NCBI GenBank assembly: GCA_030278955.1
Contig: JAOANR010000004.1
Span: forward strand, 19,409,096 to 19,473,095
DNA length: 64,000 nt
Direction: 5' to 3'
From: Hygrophila difformis
Lineage: Eukaryota; Streptophyta; Magnoliopsida; Lamiales; Acanthaceae
A program made the position numbers and the translations under genes. The stretch's first letter is position 1. The number at the start of each line of letters is the position of its first letter. Below the pieces are notes generated by a model. That model worked only from the letters and a program-made list of their open reading frames with translations. It was not told the origin of the DNA and ran no database searches. Below are positions 10,811 through 23,142 of the stretch, in pieces.

Positions 10811-12416
10811 AGACGTTAAGTGTCCACATGAATTGCAATCTGGGCCGTTGGATTCAGTTTTCAATTTTTGTTTATCACCGTTGGATCTGACCCGAATTTG
10901 GCCGTGCGGGTCGGGTATGTGATATTCTTCACTGGCTTCCACTCAGGTGTCTCGTTGTCGTTGTGTTCGAGGCATTTGTGTCCAATTTGCCACGCCTGAA
11001 TTTCTATGTTGCCTTACTGCAGCTCGAGCTTTGAAGCTTCGTGCCTGGCTTGGACGCCGTGTCTTCGCAGCCGCTGGGTTCCAGTTTCTTTTCCGTGTGT
11101 TGTTCTCTTTGAAGGAGACTTCCTCCGCGGCTTTGAACGGTCGTCCGGGTTACGAATTGCGTAAGGTATGTTTCAAATTTCCGCTTTGTTTTTGCAAAGG
11201 GTTGCATTTTTTGTTTGGGTTTTGTGGAAATTGCATGTAATTTGCAATCACGAACTGGGTTCTGTCTTTCTATTGAGATTTATTGTAGTTGCATGTCATT
11301 TGGTGTAGTGCACATTCTTGGGTTCACGGGTATTGCTCCGGTTTATCTTCGATCTGTCTAATTTGCTTCGGAATTCGGTCCATTTTGCAGGTGCAATTGG
11401 CGGGGGTTTGGCCTGTCTGTGTGTTCCGCTCGTTTTTGCTATTTTTTTTTTGGTTGTTTCAGATTCTGTCCTTGTTTGTTTTCGCCTGCTTTCATATTGG
11501 TTATGAATTTTGGGATTAATGATGTCTATTACCTTTATGAGTGTTTGCAATGCAGAGTCATAGCTATTTTTTATGTAAGAAGAAACGTTTGGTGGTGTAT
11601 TACTTTAACTGTTCCTTTCGCAGATGCTATTTTCTTACGACTGTAAACATTGCCTTAAGCATAATTCGGTTTCTTGCCGGCCTGGTGATAAAGAATGGGG
11701 GCTTTCTGGTTCGTTGTGCAACAAACTCTCAAAATATCACATGCCTAAAATAATCTGTGCTTTGATTCCACACACCTGTCAGCAAAATGATTTTTATGTT
11801 ATGAGTTGTTGTTATGCAATATGTTATGAGGCTGTCATGTTGAAATCTCATGATTACGTTTCCCATTATTTTGCAGATGAAGAGGGAGATTAACTATTTC
11901 AGTGTCTGAACAACTCATTCAAAGTGTTATATCTCACACTTTTTGATTCTGAATTGGATATTACATCTATCGGCTGTTGAAGGCAAGTCACTTTTTCTAT
12001 CTGCAATCCCATAGGCGGTGCATTATCTTTTTTGGTTTTTATTTCTCTGAACTTGTTTCTCTAATGAATTGGCCTTCGTTCAGTGTGTGTTCGTTTCAAT
12101 GACTCTTTATTTGGGTGCTATAACTTGAAAGATACTTATGTGCGCGAATAACAGGCATTTATACATATATTTCTACGCAGTTGGATCAGTGTGTTAAGTA
12201 GTCATTGTTTTGCTTTGGATATGTATATATTGGTTTTCCTTCTGAGTAGCTAATATCTGCCATTTATGGTTTGATTAATTATTTATTCACATCATACAGG
12301 TGATACAAGTGTTGGGGTGGATAGTGTGAAGCGTTTGTTTGATTAACTATATTATGGAATTAATTGTCTCTTTTGTTGTGCACAGCTGTTGTTCGTTGTG
12401 TTTACCTGTGTTTCTT
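10811..12416 (+). other. Helitron leader upstream of Rep/helicase, intron-like
   Basis: T-rich sequence with several GT...AG-like segments and short open frames on both strands, but no recognisable protein. It probably holds the promoter, 5' UTR exons and introns of the Rep/helicase transcript. GC-rich wording at 10930-11160 ('cctggcttggacgccg', 'ccgcggctttgaacgg') could be a first exon; I cannot fix its frame. Confidence 0.4.
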
Positions 12417-15400
12417 ATGGATTCTTCATCATCTATCCTCTTTGAAGATGTGTTGGTTGATTGCTTTCTCGAATCTGCACCATCCATCGTTGCTTCTGCT
12501 TCGTGTGACCTTTCTGCTGGTCTCACTCCAGGTGGTTTTCTTGTTGGTTTTTTTTTTTCCATCTTTTGTTTCCAATATCCCTTTTTCACTGCTGTCTCCT
12601 GACTTTTTAACAAAGGTGTTGTTTCGCCAATTGACCTGACAACAACTGTCCCTGTTATTGTCACGGAACTTCACTCTCGTGCTTCCATAGGTTTGTTGAG
12701 TTATTTTCTGTTCTCAGATGGTTTTCTCGGTTGCTTCGTTATTACCTATGGTTTCTATGACTTTGTTTGATTTATGTCGTTGTCCCACTTTTGGAGACAG
12801 ACCTGCACGGCGCAAAAGGAGCGGTCAGTCTTTTGCTGTTGTATTTGTTTTGATTTTCCAGTTTTCACTTTGGCTATCTTTCATACTGATCCAGCGTTCT
12901 TTATTGTAGTCCGGACGGGCTCCCCTGCTCAGGGCTTGAATTCACGCCAGAAACTTCCTCGGTGTAAAACTTTATTTTTTATTGTTTCACTTTGGCTGTC
13001 TTCTGACTTGTGTCTTCACTTTTGGAGTGGGTTTTCGTGTTCATTTAAGTCTCAATGTCTCTTGTTCTTTTTTGTTTGTTGTTTTGACCTTCTCTGATAC
13101 CATGATTTTACAAATGTGGCCTTCTATTTGTTGCATTTCCGTAATTTGTCTTTTCTGTGTAGGTGTATCACACCCTTCGTGTGGTTCTCTACCTTCGGAG
13201 CCATTTGTTTTGGAAAAGGTTCCTAACTGCCAACATTGTGGTGCATTCAGGTTCCCTCGAGAACCTTCCCACTTTTGTTGCATTGATGGGGATGTCAGTA
13301 TTTGCTTTAATCCAGTTCCTGCTCCGCTCAAGGAACTTTTGCTGTCGCCTTCTGCAGAGGCTGTTGCTTTTAGGGACTATATTCGTGCAATTAATAATCA
13401 TTTTGCATTCACTTCTTTGGGTGTTAGGTATGACAAGGAATTAGCTAAGAATAATCAAGGTATTTACACTTTTAGGGTGCAGGGTCAGCTTTTCCATTTC
13501 ATTGACCCTGTTTTCGCATCAACGAATTTGGAATTATATTTTTATGATACTGATCACCAGTGTGTTGAACGTTCGAAGTCTTTCCCGCACATTCATCCAC
13601 GTGTTATAAAAGAAATTGTCGAAATCCTTTCCAAAAATCCATACTCTAAATTTTTCCGGTCGTTGAATGATGTTTCCAATTTGCCAGACTATAATATTAT
13701 TCTTCGTTGTAATCCTGCTATTGACCAGAAGACTTTGAACAAACCCTCGGTTTCCCAGGTTGCTGCGTTGTGGCTTGAAGATGAGGGTGATGCAGCCAGC
13801 ACGGAGCGCCATATTAAGGTACATGCCCACGGTGGTCGGAGCCATCCAATTTCATATTATTATGGATGTTATGATCCTTTGCAGTACCCGTTGTTGTTTC
13901 CATTTGGTGAAAGTGGATGGCATCAGGGTATAAAAAAAAATAAGCATAAAGCAGCTGGAGCACAACACTCAGTTATACCTTCTGGTTCATTACGAACTTC
14001 CAGTCCTGCTTCGGCTGCAGATGATCTTCTTGCGCATGAGGCGCATTGTGAGTTCTTTCTGTTCTGACTGTATGCTGTATCTCCAGTTTTTTAATGTTTC
14101 TGTGTTTGATGTTTCTGCCTTCTTTTTACAGTGGCTGCAGCGGCCCCAACTGATTGTTCTTTTGTTTCCATAAGGGAGTATTATGCATACATGTTCCGGA
14201 TTAGGCATCATGATTCCCCCTATGTCCTACATTTTGGCCGGCTTACCCAGCATTTTTTTGTTGACCAGTACATAAAAATAGAAACCCAGCGTTTGGATTT
14301 TCACAGATCAAAGCAGGCAGACATTCGTAATGAGTTTCTTCAGGGCATCCAAGACTGTTATGCGAGTGGTGAGAAGGAGGCTGCACACTGTCGTCAGCGG
14401 ACGTACCTACCTCCATCGTTCATTGGTGGCCCGCGTGATATGCGTCGGAGGTATGTAGATGCAATGGCTCTTGTTCAACGCTTTGGTAAGCCGGATATTT
14501 TTTTAACAATGACATGCAATCCAAATTGGCCTGAAATCAAAGAGTTGTTAGTGCCTAATGAACAAATGCAAAACCGGCCTGATTTAACTGCTCGTGTCTT
14601 CCATTCAAAGTTCCTGGAATTGAAACATGATTTAGTCCAGGCGAAATTTTTTGGCGAAGTCATTGCATATACGTATGTCATTGAATTCCAAAAAAGAGGT
14701 CTGCCGCATGCGCATATTCTGTTGATACTTGCTCCAGATTCCAAATTTTTTACAACTGATGAATATGATGCCTTTGTCTCTGCTGAAATTCTCGATAAAA
14801 ATGATAATCCATATTTGCATGGTTTAGTCAAAACTCATATGATGCATGGTCCATGTGGAGAATTAAATCCGACAAACGTTTGTATGCAGGCTGGTAGTGG
14901 TTGTTCTTACAGGTTCCCAAAAAGATTTTGCAGGGAAACCACAAAAGGCAATGATGCGTACCCTGTTTATAGACGCCGGGATTTTGGGTTGACGGTTCGT
15001 GTCAGAGGGCAACAGTTGGATAACAGATGGGTTGTGCCTTATAATCCCTTTTTGTTAGCTAAGTATAATTGTCATATTAATGTGGAAATTTCTGCAACAG
15101 TCCATTCAATTAAGTACATTTATAAGTACATTTGTAAAGGACATGATAAAATACAATTTAATGTTGGTGTAGATAAAGACTATCAGGGTGCAGATGAGAT
15201 CAAGCAATACCAGTCTGCTAGATGGGTTTCACCTCCTGAAGCGCTTGGAGGATTTTTAGATTCACGCTTTCTGAGATAAAGCCTCCTGTTATTCATCTCC
15301 AGTTACATTTACAAAATTTCCAGTGTGTTCACTTCAATGCACGCGAAAAGTTGGCAAATGTTTTGCGGAATCCTTTTAATCGAAAAACAATGCTTACTGA

Positions 15401-17446
15401 ATTCTTCTTTATGAACAGGACAAATGGCGAAGCGCAGCGTCTGAACTTAGCATACCCTGACTTTCCGGCTCATTTTGTCTGGTACGCGGACAAAAAATTC
15501 TGGCAGTTCCGGAAAGTACATAGGGGTGCAATAGGTCGTGTAAGCCTTGCGCATCCGTCAGAAGGGGAACGATACTACCTGCGGTTGTTATTAATGAAGG
15601 TGCGTTGTCCGACTTCGTTCCAAGATTTGTTAAGGTACCAGGGTCAGCTTGCACAAACGTTCAAGGAGGCTTGCTGCCTCCGTGGTTTATTTGAAAATGA
15701 TAACAGTCAAGAATTGTGCCTTCGGGAGGCTTCTGGCTTTAGCATGCCTTATACACTTCGTTGGTTTTTTGCAACGGTGCTTGTTTATTGTGAGCCTCAA
15801 AACCCACGGGCGTTGTGGGAGATGTTTGAGGATTCACTTTCTGAGGATTTCGTGAAGATGCAGCTGCCAACATACCTTATCCGGAGTAAAGTCCTGAATC
15901 AAATCGGCTCGTTCTTGCTTTCAATGGGGAAAACCATAGAATCCTATAATTTAATTGACCATCAACTTCCCAATATTTTTCATGAGCATTTTACAAAAGA
16001 AGTTGAAGCTGAAATGAATATTATTGTTCATCCTAATGACCTTGAAGCTATTCAACAATTGAGTGAAGGACAACGCATTGCGTTTGAGAAAATTACTTGT
16101 GCTGTATATGGTGGCCAGAGCGGTGCATTCTTTGTAGATGGGCCTGGTGGAACAGGGAAATCCTTCTTTTACAGAGCTTTGCTTGCGGATGTCCGTTCCA
16201 AAGGGTTTGTTGCCCTTGCCAATGCAAGCTCTGGGATAGCAGCTTCTTTACTTCCCGGTGGTCGGACAGCTCATTCTCGGTTTAAGATCCCAGTTGACAG
16301 TTCAAATGGGATGCATTGTCGGGTAAGTAAACAAAGTTTGTTAGCAAAATTGATCAGAGAAAGCAAGCTCATTTTATGGGATGAGGTTACCATGTCTAAC
16401 AAAAGTGCAATCGAAGCCCTCAAGGAACTGCTCCAGGATGTGATGAGCACTGATGTGTTGTTTGGCGGTAAAGTTGTTGTTCTGGGGGGTGATTTTCGAC
16501 AGACGTTGCCCATTGTTAAGAATGGTAGTGAGGCTGATATCATTGCATCATGCTTAGTTCACTCTTCCCTTTGGCCTTCGTTTCAGACGATCCATCTCAC
16601 TGCCAATATGCGTGCTCGGTTTGACCCTGTCTTTACATCGTACTTATTGTGTGTGGGCAACGGAACCGAACCAATGGATATGCATTCTATTATTCAAGTT
16701 ACACCTGATCTTTGTATCTTATATGAGGATGATTTATCTTCAGTTCAAAAATTGACTGACTTTGTGTATCCGTCTTTTGACAGTATGTAGGATGCTGATT
16801 ATGTTGCAAAGAATAGCATGCTCCTGAGCACAAAGAACTGTTACGTTGAAGAATTGAATTCCATGCTCATTGATCGATTTCCGGGCGAATTAATTGAATA
16901 TTTTAGTCGGGATGAAATAGAGTCTCCTGAAAATCAAGCTGTTTATGAGGATCTGCTGAATTCTTTGTCTCCTGGTAGCCTTCCCCCGCATCGTTTGGCT
17001 TTGAAAGTTGGTGCACCAATCATCTTGCTAAGAAATTTGGATCCGACTCAGGGACTTTGTAACGGGACCCGCATGTTGGTAAAAAAACTATGCTCTAATG
17101 TTATCCATGCAACTATTTTTTTTTTGGTCAGTTCAGTGGTACGGATGTGTTCTTACATAGGATCCCCTTGAAAGTGCCTTCTGATTTGCAAATCCCTGTT
17201 CCTTTCAAGCGTGTCCAATTCCCAATTCGATTGTGTTTTGCAATGACAATTAATAAATCCCAGGGCCAAACCCTTGATCGTGTTGGAATTTATTTGAAAG
17301 AGCCTGTGTTTTCACATGGTCAGTTATATGTTGCTCTATCCCGTGTCCGGTCAGCATCTGACTTAAAAATTCTTATTTGTCCTACAGGTCAGCTAATTGG
17401 TTCAAACAGGACAAAGAACATTGTCTATAGAGAAATCCTTGAATAA
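12417..17446 (+). pseudogene. Helitron Rep/helicase (RepHel), disabled
   Basis: The likely start is ATG 12417 with a small exon to 12531, then 12616-12690, further short exons giving a basic segment RPARRKRS, and the large exon from about 13165. A zinc-finger-like CQHCG..F..E..FCC precedes the Helitron N domain. An intron at 14048-14131 interrupts the Rep part. The HUH motif is GLPHAHILL (about 14700-14725) and the two-tyrosine motif is KYIYKYICKG (about 15113-15142). The PIF1-type helicase follows: Walker A GPGGTGKSF near 16141, Walker B LILWDE near 16371, GGDFRQTLP near 16488, and the C-terminal INKSQGQTLDRVG and YVALSRVRS. Lesions: a one-base deletion near 15245, an in-frame TAG at 16788-16790, and a shift in the ten-T run at 17116-17125. 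It would drive rolling-circle transposition if whole; this copy cannot. Confidence 0.95.
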
Positions 17447-18831
17447 TCAGCTTTCATATCACCCCCTGTGTAGTTTACATTTTTAGTTTTCCTTTGGTTC
17501 CTATTTTGTCTCCAACTTCATTTGTACCTTATAGATTGTTGGCAGTGGATACTAATTAACCCAGTCTTGCGTGATGCGGGGTGGGGGTTGTTGTTGCCAA
17601 TGATTACTTTTAACATATTGTGACGTTGCTATTTTCTCCTTTGACCCCTGTACTCAGCTTTGCTTTTTACTTTTGTTGCCTGCTTACTCTGGAAAGGTAT
17701 TTTCCTTTCACTCTTGTTTTTCGTTTGCTTGTCTGTCCCTTTTGGGTTATCAGTTCTATGTGTGTGTCTTCAGTTTTGGTTAGTGCTCCATACAAGGTTG
17801 ACTTTTTCCTTCTATTTTTCCCTAGTTTATTATATTCTTCATTCGTTTTTAATGAGTGATATATTTACTTTGTGTAGTTAAAGAATTCATCATCTACAGC
17901 ATTCCTCCTGCTTCCTTACATTTATTTGAATTATTTATATGGCATTTAAACATTTGTTGTATCTTTTAATAGAAATATTTTTTAAGATTGGGGTGTAAAA
18001 TTTTCCAAATTTTTAAGTTAAGCTGCAGCTTTTGCCTGTGAAATAAGTGTTATGATTTGGGAAATTAAGGGGCCATAATTCACCTTCTATTTATTCATAT
18101 ATGGTTGCTGATCCTAGCATGTTTACAGAGTGCTGGACTTCATTCTGTGGTCAATTTGTGCTTTCCATCTCATCAAGTCCTGTTTAATTTGCCTCAACAC
18201 AGGTGTTCACTATTTTTCCCCTATTACTGAAGTCTGTAACTATGCTTGTATTTTGATCTTTTCTTTCCCCTCTCAGGTATTTGCCACTCCAGTTTTTTGC
18301 TTTTTTGGACTGATTCCTAGACCCATGGCAACCTTTTTGTATTGCTGTGTATTCCCTATTTTGTGGGAGGCTTTTTTGAGGGTGGCACTCCTACGTACAG
18401 GGAGTTTTCGACAGAAGCTCCATACCTTTGCTTTTGGGGAAAAGGTCATTTATAGACCTCAATATGGAAACTTAGGATTTATATCAGAATATTATCTGAC
18501 AATTTTTTCCTCGTGATATTTCTTTGCAGTGAGAAATTGCGTTACATAAGTTCTACATTCCACTGGGGTTCCTTTTGCGTTATTTGGTATCATTCCCTCT
18601 TGGCAGACACGAAACCAGTCAACTTCTGTGGCAATTTTGTGAGTCTTTATGCCAGTTTTGCACCTGTTTTCATTAGAGGTCTTTAAGTTTCAGTTGGTTT
18701 GGATTCGCTAGCAATTAATTCATTATTTTCAATTTTCAATTCATTTTTTTATATGTTAACGATAACATTGGCTTTGAGACAGTTTTATGGGTGGGCTGGC
18801 TTTGTATTTTTAAAGAAATGTGTTTATGATA
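17447..18831 (+). other. Helitron spacer, no gene recognised
   Basis: T-rich sequence of intron or UTR character between the Rep/helicase stop and the first captured DXR exon. Open frames at 17620-17881 and 18130-18516 are hydrophobic, low in complexity and unlike known proteins. Part of it may be DXR intron sequence brought in with the exons. Confidence 0.4.
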
Positions 18832-19781
18832 AAGCCTATAGCTGTTATTGGATCAACTGGTTCAATTGGAACTCAGGTGAACTGTTTATGATCAAAGTCA
18901 TTTACTCATTCTTGAGATTTCTTAACGAACGTACTTTTTTTCCCCAAGTCCTTGCTATTAGATGTTTCTATGCCCGATTTTTGTGTGCTCTGGAATTTGA
19001 ATGCAGTTGAAATTTTTATCTCTTAATGTTGGAAGTAATTATGTGCCTTGTCTTATTCAAAAGTTTGAACTTACAGAAAGGAGCGTCGGGTTAAAGTCTA
19101 AGTGCATTTTAGTTCGTTTTTTAGGACGCCGTTGAATGCAGCAGAATCCCCTTTTTATGAAGTTTTTGCTTGTTTTTTTAATGGCCAATAGTGGTTGTTT
19201 GAAGTCATGCTGCTTTATTCATTTTTCCCTGTTGAATTCAGTCGAAAATCTTTTAAGCTCCTCCATATTGTGATGTAATTTCTAATGTTGTGCTTTCTAA
19301 CGAATCTATTTTGCTCCTCTGCAGACCTTCGATATAGTTGCTGAAAATCCAAAAAAGTTTAAGTATTTGCACTCGCAGCTGGTTCGAACACAACCATTGT
19401 TGCTGATCAAGTGAGTTCCGACTTCCAGACACAATTACTTATGAAAAGCTTTGTGCTTTATAATTGTTAATTAGGGTAAAAGTTTAACAACTAATTAATT
19501 GTGTAGGTGAAGAGATTCAAACCTAAGTTAGTGTCCATCCAGGATGAGACTTTGCTTGGTTACCTGAATAATGCTCTGTCTGATGTTGGCGAGAAGCCTG
19601 AAATAATTCTTGGCAATCAGGGAATCATTGAGGCCTGCTTTCATTATAGGTTTGTTAATGCAGTGGCTATTGGCTGATATCTCAGGATTCCTCAGCTCAA
19701 CTTAAACTTTTACTCTAGGTTGCCTGACATCCGGACTCCGTTACTGTAGTCACAGGAATTGTGGGCTGTGCAGGTTTTAAG
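18832..19781 (+). pseudogene. DXR: Captured DXR gene fragment (four exons with introns)
   Basis: Four blocks match 1-deoxy-D-xylulose 5-phosphate reductoisomerase, the plastid MEP-pathway enzyme that makes MEP with NADPH. Block 1 (18832-18876) encodes KPIAVIGSTGSIGTQ, the NADPH-binding loop. Block 2 (19325-19410) starts TFDIVAENPKKFK and continues ALAAGSNTTIVADQ after a one-base deletion. Block 3 (19507-19632, 42 codons) has FKPKLVSIQDE and EKPEIILGNQGIIE. Block 4 (19719-19781) has HPDSVTVVTGIVGCAGFK, with Arg replaced by a TGA stop just before HPD. Intron borders are kept except a GT-to-GC change after block 3. The transit peptide, catalytic centre and C-terminus are absent. It is a piece of host genomic DNA inside the Helitron, not a gene for an enzyme. 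Confidence 0.92.
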
Positions 19782-20036
19782 GTTATATCTTTATTGTTGT
19801 TGTATAAAATACTCATACAGGAGTTGGTTCAACTATGAATCGCTGTTTTATGCTCCATTTCATGTTTTTGTCTGGAAATGCTGTAACGAGAAAAATCAGT
19901 TGAGAACCATAAGTAGAGGAGATACAAATAGTGGTACATGCCTACAATGAAGGTTGTGGTAGTATTATTTAAAATTCTTGAGTTTTTGTACTGATGCAAG
20001 AGTCAGAAACTAAATCATAAAAGATGGAGATAGTAC

Positions 20037-20122
20037 CTTCTTCATACTGCGAATTTTCTTTGCTCTATTCTTCCTTTCTTTCATCTGCTTCCTCGACTTC
20101 TCAACCTTGGTAGGAAGACCAT
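20037..20122 (-). pseudogene. RPS24: Captured exon of ribosomal protein eS24 (antisense)
   Basis: On the minus strand an 86-bp block between a good AG acceptor and a GT donor encodes GLPTKVEKSRKQMKERKNRA and then KKIRSMKK, the basic C-terminal region of 40S ribosomal protein eS24 (plant copies have KVEKSRKQ-KERKNRAKKIRG). No other eS24 exon was found nearby. It lies between the captured DXR and MAP65 pieces but in the opposite orientation, which marks it as a separate capture event or an inverted piece. Confidence 0.85.
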
Positions 20123-20230
20123 CTGTTTGCGAAAAATCAAAACGATGTCAGATGTATCTTCTAACAAATGCAGATACATAGATTAAAATAAGCACAGAAG
20201 ACATAACTTAGAAAAATGTAATGATTAGGC

Positions 20231-20353
20231 TTAATTGTGGCAGATGTGCATCAAATTGGGCAATTCAGACGGAGTGGCGTGTTGATGATCAGCATTCGTA
20301 GCCTCAGCAACACCATCAGATTTTTCCTTATTCGAATTTCCCCAAAATGAATG
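20231..20353 (-). pseudogene. Possible captured exon, unidentified
   Basis: A minus-strand open stretch of 40 codons ends in TAA at 20233-20231 and contains HSFWGNSNKEKSDGVAEA and HATPSELPNL. Its hydrophilic, codon-like composition stands out from the T-rich surroundings and resembles the end of a host protein. I do not recognise the family. It sits upstream of the eS24 exon on the same strand but does not match eS24. Confidence 0.3.
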
Positions 20354-20439
20354 ACCTTATGACGGTGAGTGGGATGGTGTAGTGTGTATTATCTTACGCA
20401 TGTTTGTTTGTTTGTTGATCTGCTGGGGTTGTGGCAGCT

Positions 20440-20470
<31 letters not shown>

Positions 20471-20836
20471 GTGATTGTTTTATTTGGGAAGAAATTGAGT
20501 TTGAATGCGACAACTTTTTTGGCAGCTGAAATTTACAAGGGAAGGAATACTGAGTAGCAATTCTTTACTCGTGCTCTTTTTTTTCTGATATTTAATTGTA
20601 GAGATTGTTTTTGGGAGTATAATTTGTTGTTTAATGCTTCATGTTGGATTAGAGGCGTGTTGTTTCCCTGTGTAACATTGATTTGTGAATAGTGTGTCAA
20701 TTTGTGGTAGTTGTAATCAATGACTATGCAACTGTGTTCTCTTGAGATATAGCTGATGTGGAGCGCTGTAAGATCATTGCGCTTACTGGTTTGATTGAGT
20801 TGCTTGCCTGATTCAGAGTTTGAACAATTGATGTAG

Positions 20837-22368
20837 GTCTCTGCAGAGGTTGAAAGACTCACAAAACTGAAAGCAGCAAGATTAAAAGAGCTTGTTATGA
20901 AGAAGAGGGCTGAATTAGAGTATTTATGCTCGCAGACACATATTCAAGTACTGATGCTGAGAAAACAGATGCCTTGGTGGATTCTGGTAATTAACTCTCT
21001 GCCTCTCTTTCCTCCTTCACTCCCATATGTCTTTACAAAGGTTGTAACTGTTTTTTTGCAAGTTTGGTGGATCCATGTGAACTGTTGACAAACATTGAGG
21101 CCCAAATATTGAAAGCCAAAAAGGAAGCATTTACCCGTAAAGAGATAATGGAAAAGATAGGCAGATGGCTTTCTGCTTGTGATGAGGAAAAGTGGCTTGA
21201 AGATTGTACTAAAGTAAGCAGGCAATGATGGCATCTCATTGGTGTGGTGCACTTTGCATATAATTGCATAGTTTATTATCCTGTTTCATGTTCATTCATA
21301 ATCCCTGGGATTGTTTTTTTCGTTTGATGTCTATCGTAGTATTTTTCTTTGAAGTTATTTGTCTGGGGTGGTTATATGCTTCCCGTCTCAACAATATTCA
21401 TTGGCATTTAGTGTAATCCCTGTTGATCCCTAGGATGATAACAACTACAGTGCTGGAAGAGGTGTGCATATAAACCTCAAACGTGCAGAGCGTTCTACAA
21501 TTACTGTAAATAAGATTCCAGGTAACTCTTCAGGCTTTCTTTTATGTTTAGCATTCCTCAAACTTTTATCTTTCTGGAGGTTACATTCACGAGCTTTCAA
21601 TTTTCAGCAATGGTGGAAAATTTGATTAGCAAGACACTAATGTGGGAGGATGAACAAAGGATGTTGTTCCTGTATGATGGGGTAAATTTTTTATAACTTT
21701 TCTAGCATTTTTGTGTTTTGGCTACTTCGCGTAGTTTAAATCTGATTACTGTATTCTCCCTTTTATACACAGGTGCACTTGGTGTCAATACTGGAGGATT
21801 ACAAACTAAGAAGAAGGTTCAAGGAGGAGGAAAAGAAGCTAGCCTGGGTAATTTTCATTATATCAAGTCATTTTTTCATAAGAATTGTTTGCTTTTATGT
21901 TGTCAAATGATAAAGAAAGGTTTAGATTTTATATTCTACTATAATGTATAAGAGGCATGGTTGGGGTATTGAATTTGGTTTCCAACTACAATTCAGGATC
22001 AGAAAAAGATACATGATATGCTCCTTGCTGAGAAAGAATTCATATATGGGTCTAAGCCAACCCCGCGGAGAAGCAACAGCTTTAAGAATGGAAATGGGTA
22101 TTGCACCTATGGGAATGGGTCGGAGACCCCCTGACCACGCTGGAATTCAGTTACCAATTCAAATTCGGAGCTCCTCACACCACGATCTTACTCTGGCAAC
22201 CAAAATGGTTATTTCAAGGAAACAAGAAGACTGACAACTGCTCCTCTGAACTTTGTTGTCATACCCAAAGAGGATACCATTTCATTTTCTTCCATTTGTG
22301 GTTCAGAGCCCGAATGTCCTCAAACATCCCCATTTGGCATTACTTTTGTGTTGGATTTCTTCATGTAG
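20837..22368 (+). pseudogene. MAP65: Captured 3' half of a MAP65 microtubule-associated protein gene
   Basis: Six exon blocks with introns match plant MAP65/PRC1/Ase1-type microtubule bundlers. Block 1 (from 20837) has EVERLTKLKAARLKELVMKK; block 2 (21063-21213) VDPCELLTNIEAQILKAK and RKEIMEKIGRWLSACDEE; block 3 (21434-21521) [16 protein letters not shown]; block 4 (21608-21681) [16 protein letters not shown] and FLYDG; block 5 (21773-21847) VHLVSILEDYKLRRRF; block 6 (21997-22368) EFIYGSKPTPRRSNSF, ELLTPRSYSG and APLNFV. These cover the conserved microtubule-binding part and the C-terminal tail. A few bases are missing near 20950 and a TGA interrupts block 6 at 22132-22134. It lacks the N-terminal dimerisation half and is a captured fragment. 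Confidence 0.93.
20951..21720 (+). repeat. 770-bp segment duplicated at 41631-42400 (copy 1)
   Basis: From 'ctgatgctgagaaaac' to 'tagcatttt.gtgttttg' this segment aligns with 41631-42400 at a constant offset of 20,680 bp at both ends, with roughly 90% identity by eye. It covers MAP65 blocks 2-4 plus introns. Homology stops abruptly on both sides. Confidence 0.9.
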
Positions 22369-22844
22369 AAGGGGCACAAGGAGCTAGCCAAATATGGGAA
22401 AATGCATAAAAAAAGATATGTACACAAACACAAATTGCAGCACTATCAACACACGAAGAAAAGAGGATGTACGCATTTAAAGTTTTTGAGTTACCTTAAA
22501 GGAGATTTCTTAAATTCATCGGACATGTTTTCAGTGTTGTTACTTTCAACCAGAGGCATATTTTGCATGAGAAGTTGGTCCCAAATATGTTGACATTGTT
22601 GCCACAATATTGGTTATGTTTTTTTTTGTACTAAACGACAAAATTGCTGATCCATTGTAAGTCCTTGGTCTCCCTATTCCATACTAATTGAGGTTTTTCC
22701 TCTTCCTGTTACATTGTGTTTTAGCTTACTAGGAAAAAAAAAAAACATTGGTTTTTCCTTCATATCAGTGTTTAATATTCCTTCGTTATTGAACAGATAA
22801 TAGTATACTTGGAATACTTTATACTCGATATACTTATTTATTCG

Positions 22845-23142
22845 GTCTCCTTATTTTTCCCTCTTCACTTTTTAGTTTTTTCCTTTTATAATGACTTTTT
22901 CTTTGTACAAATGAAAATCTATGGATTCCAAGACATATTTTGAATGTTTAATATCTCAAGTTATATTCAAGTTAAATTATTAAAATTTACTATTGTATAT
23001 CTACGCGATTGGACGAATCTAACAAGATTCTACTTCACTATGTTTTATCTTGTATAACTGTGTTAAAAATTTGAATCAAAGTTACTTAGTCAATAGTAAC
23101 AACTATGCAAATGTTACAATTTTTAACAAACGGAGGGAGTAT
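22845..23142. mobile_element. TA-flanked MITE (CTCCCTCCG family), copy A
   Basis: The right end is ACGGAGGGAGTA at 23130-23141. The interior 'gattggacgaatctaacaag', 'atgttttatcttgtataactgtgttaaaaa' and 'agttacttagtcaatagtaac' is shared with copies at 23710-23975 and 44626-44889. The left end (about 22845) is degraded. Stowaway-like by TA target and terminal CTCCCTCCG wording; no coding capacity. Confidence 0.65.

Noticed and set aside
13163..13444. Second plus-strand frame over the Rep/helicase N-terminus
   Set aside because: It overlaps the Rep/helicase exon in another frame and has no domain; the exon frame with the Cys-rich finger is the real one.
21944..22409. Plus-strand frames suggesting a novel protein downstream of MAP65 block 5
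   Set aside because: The MAP65 frame through 21997-22368 is recognisable on the same strand; these are shadows crossing the intron.
22715..22740. Internal Helitron 3' end at 'cttactagg'
   Set aside because: CTAG is present but no GC-rich hairpin precedes it and the next base is not T.
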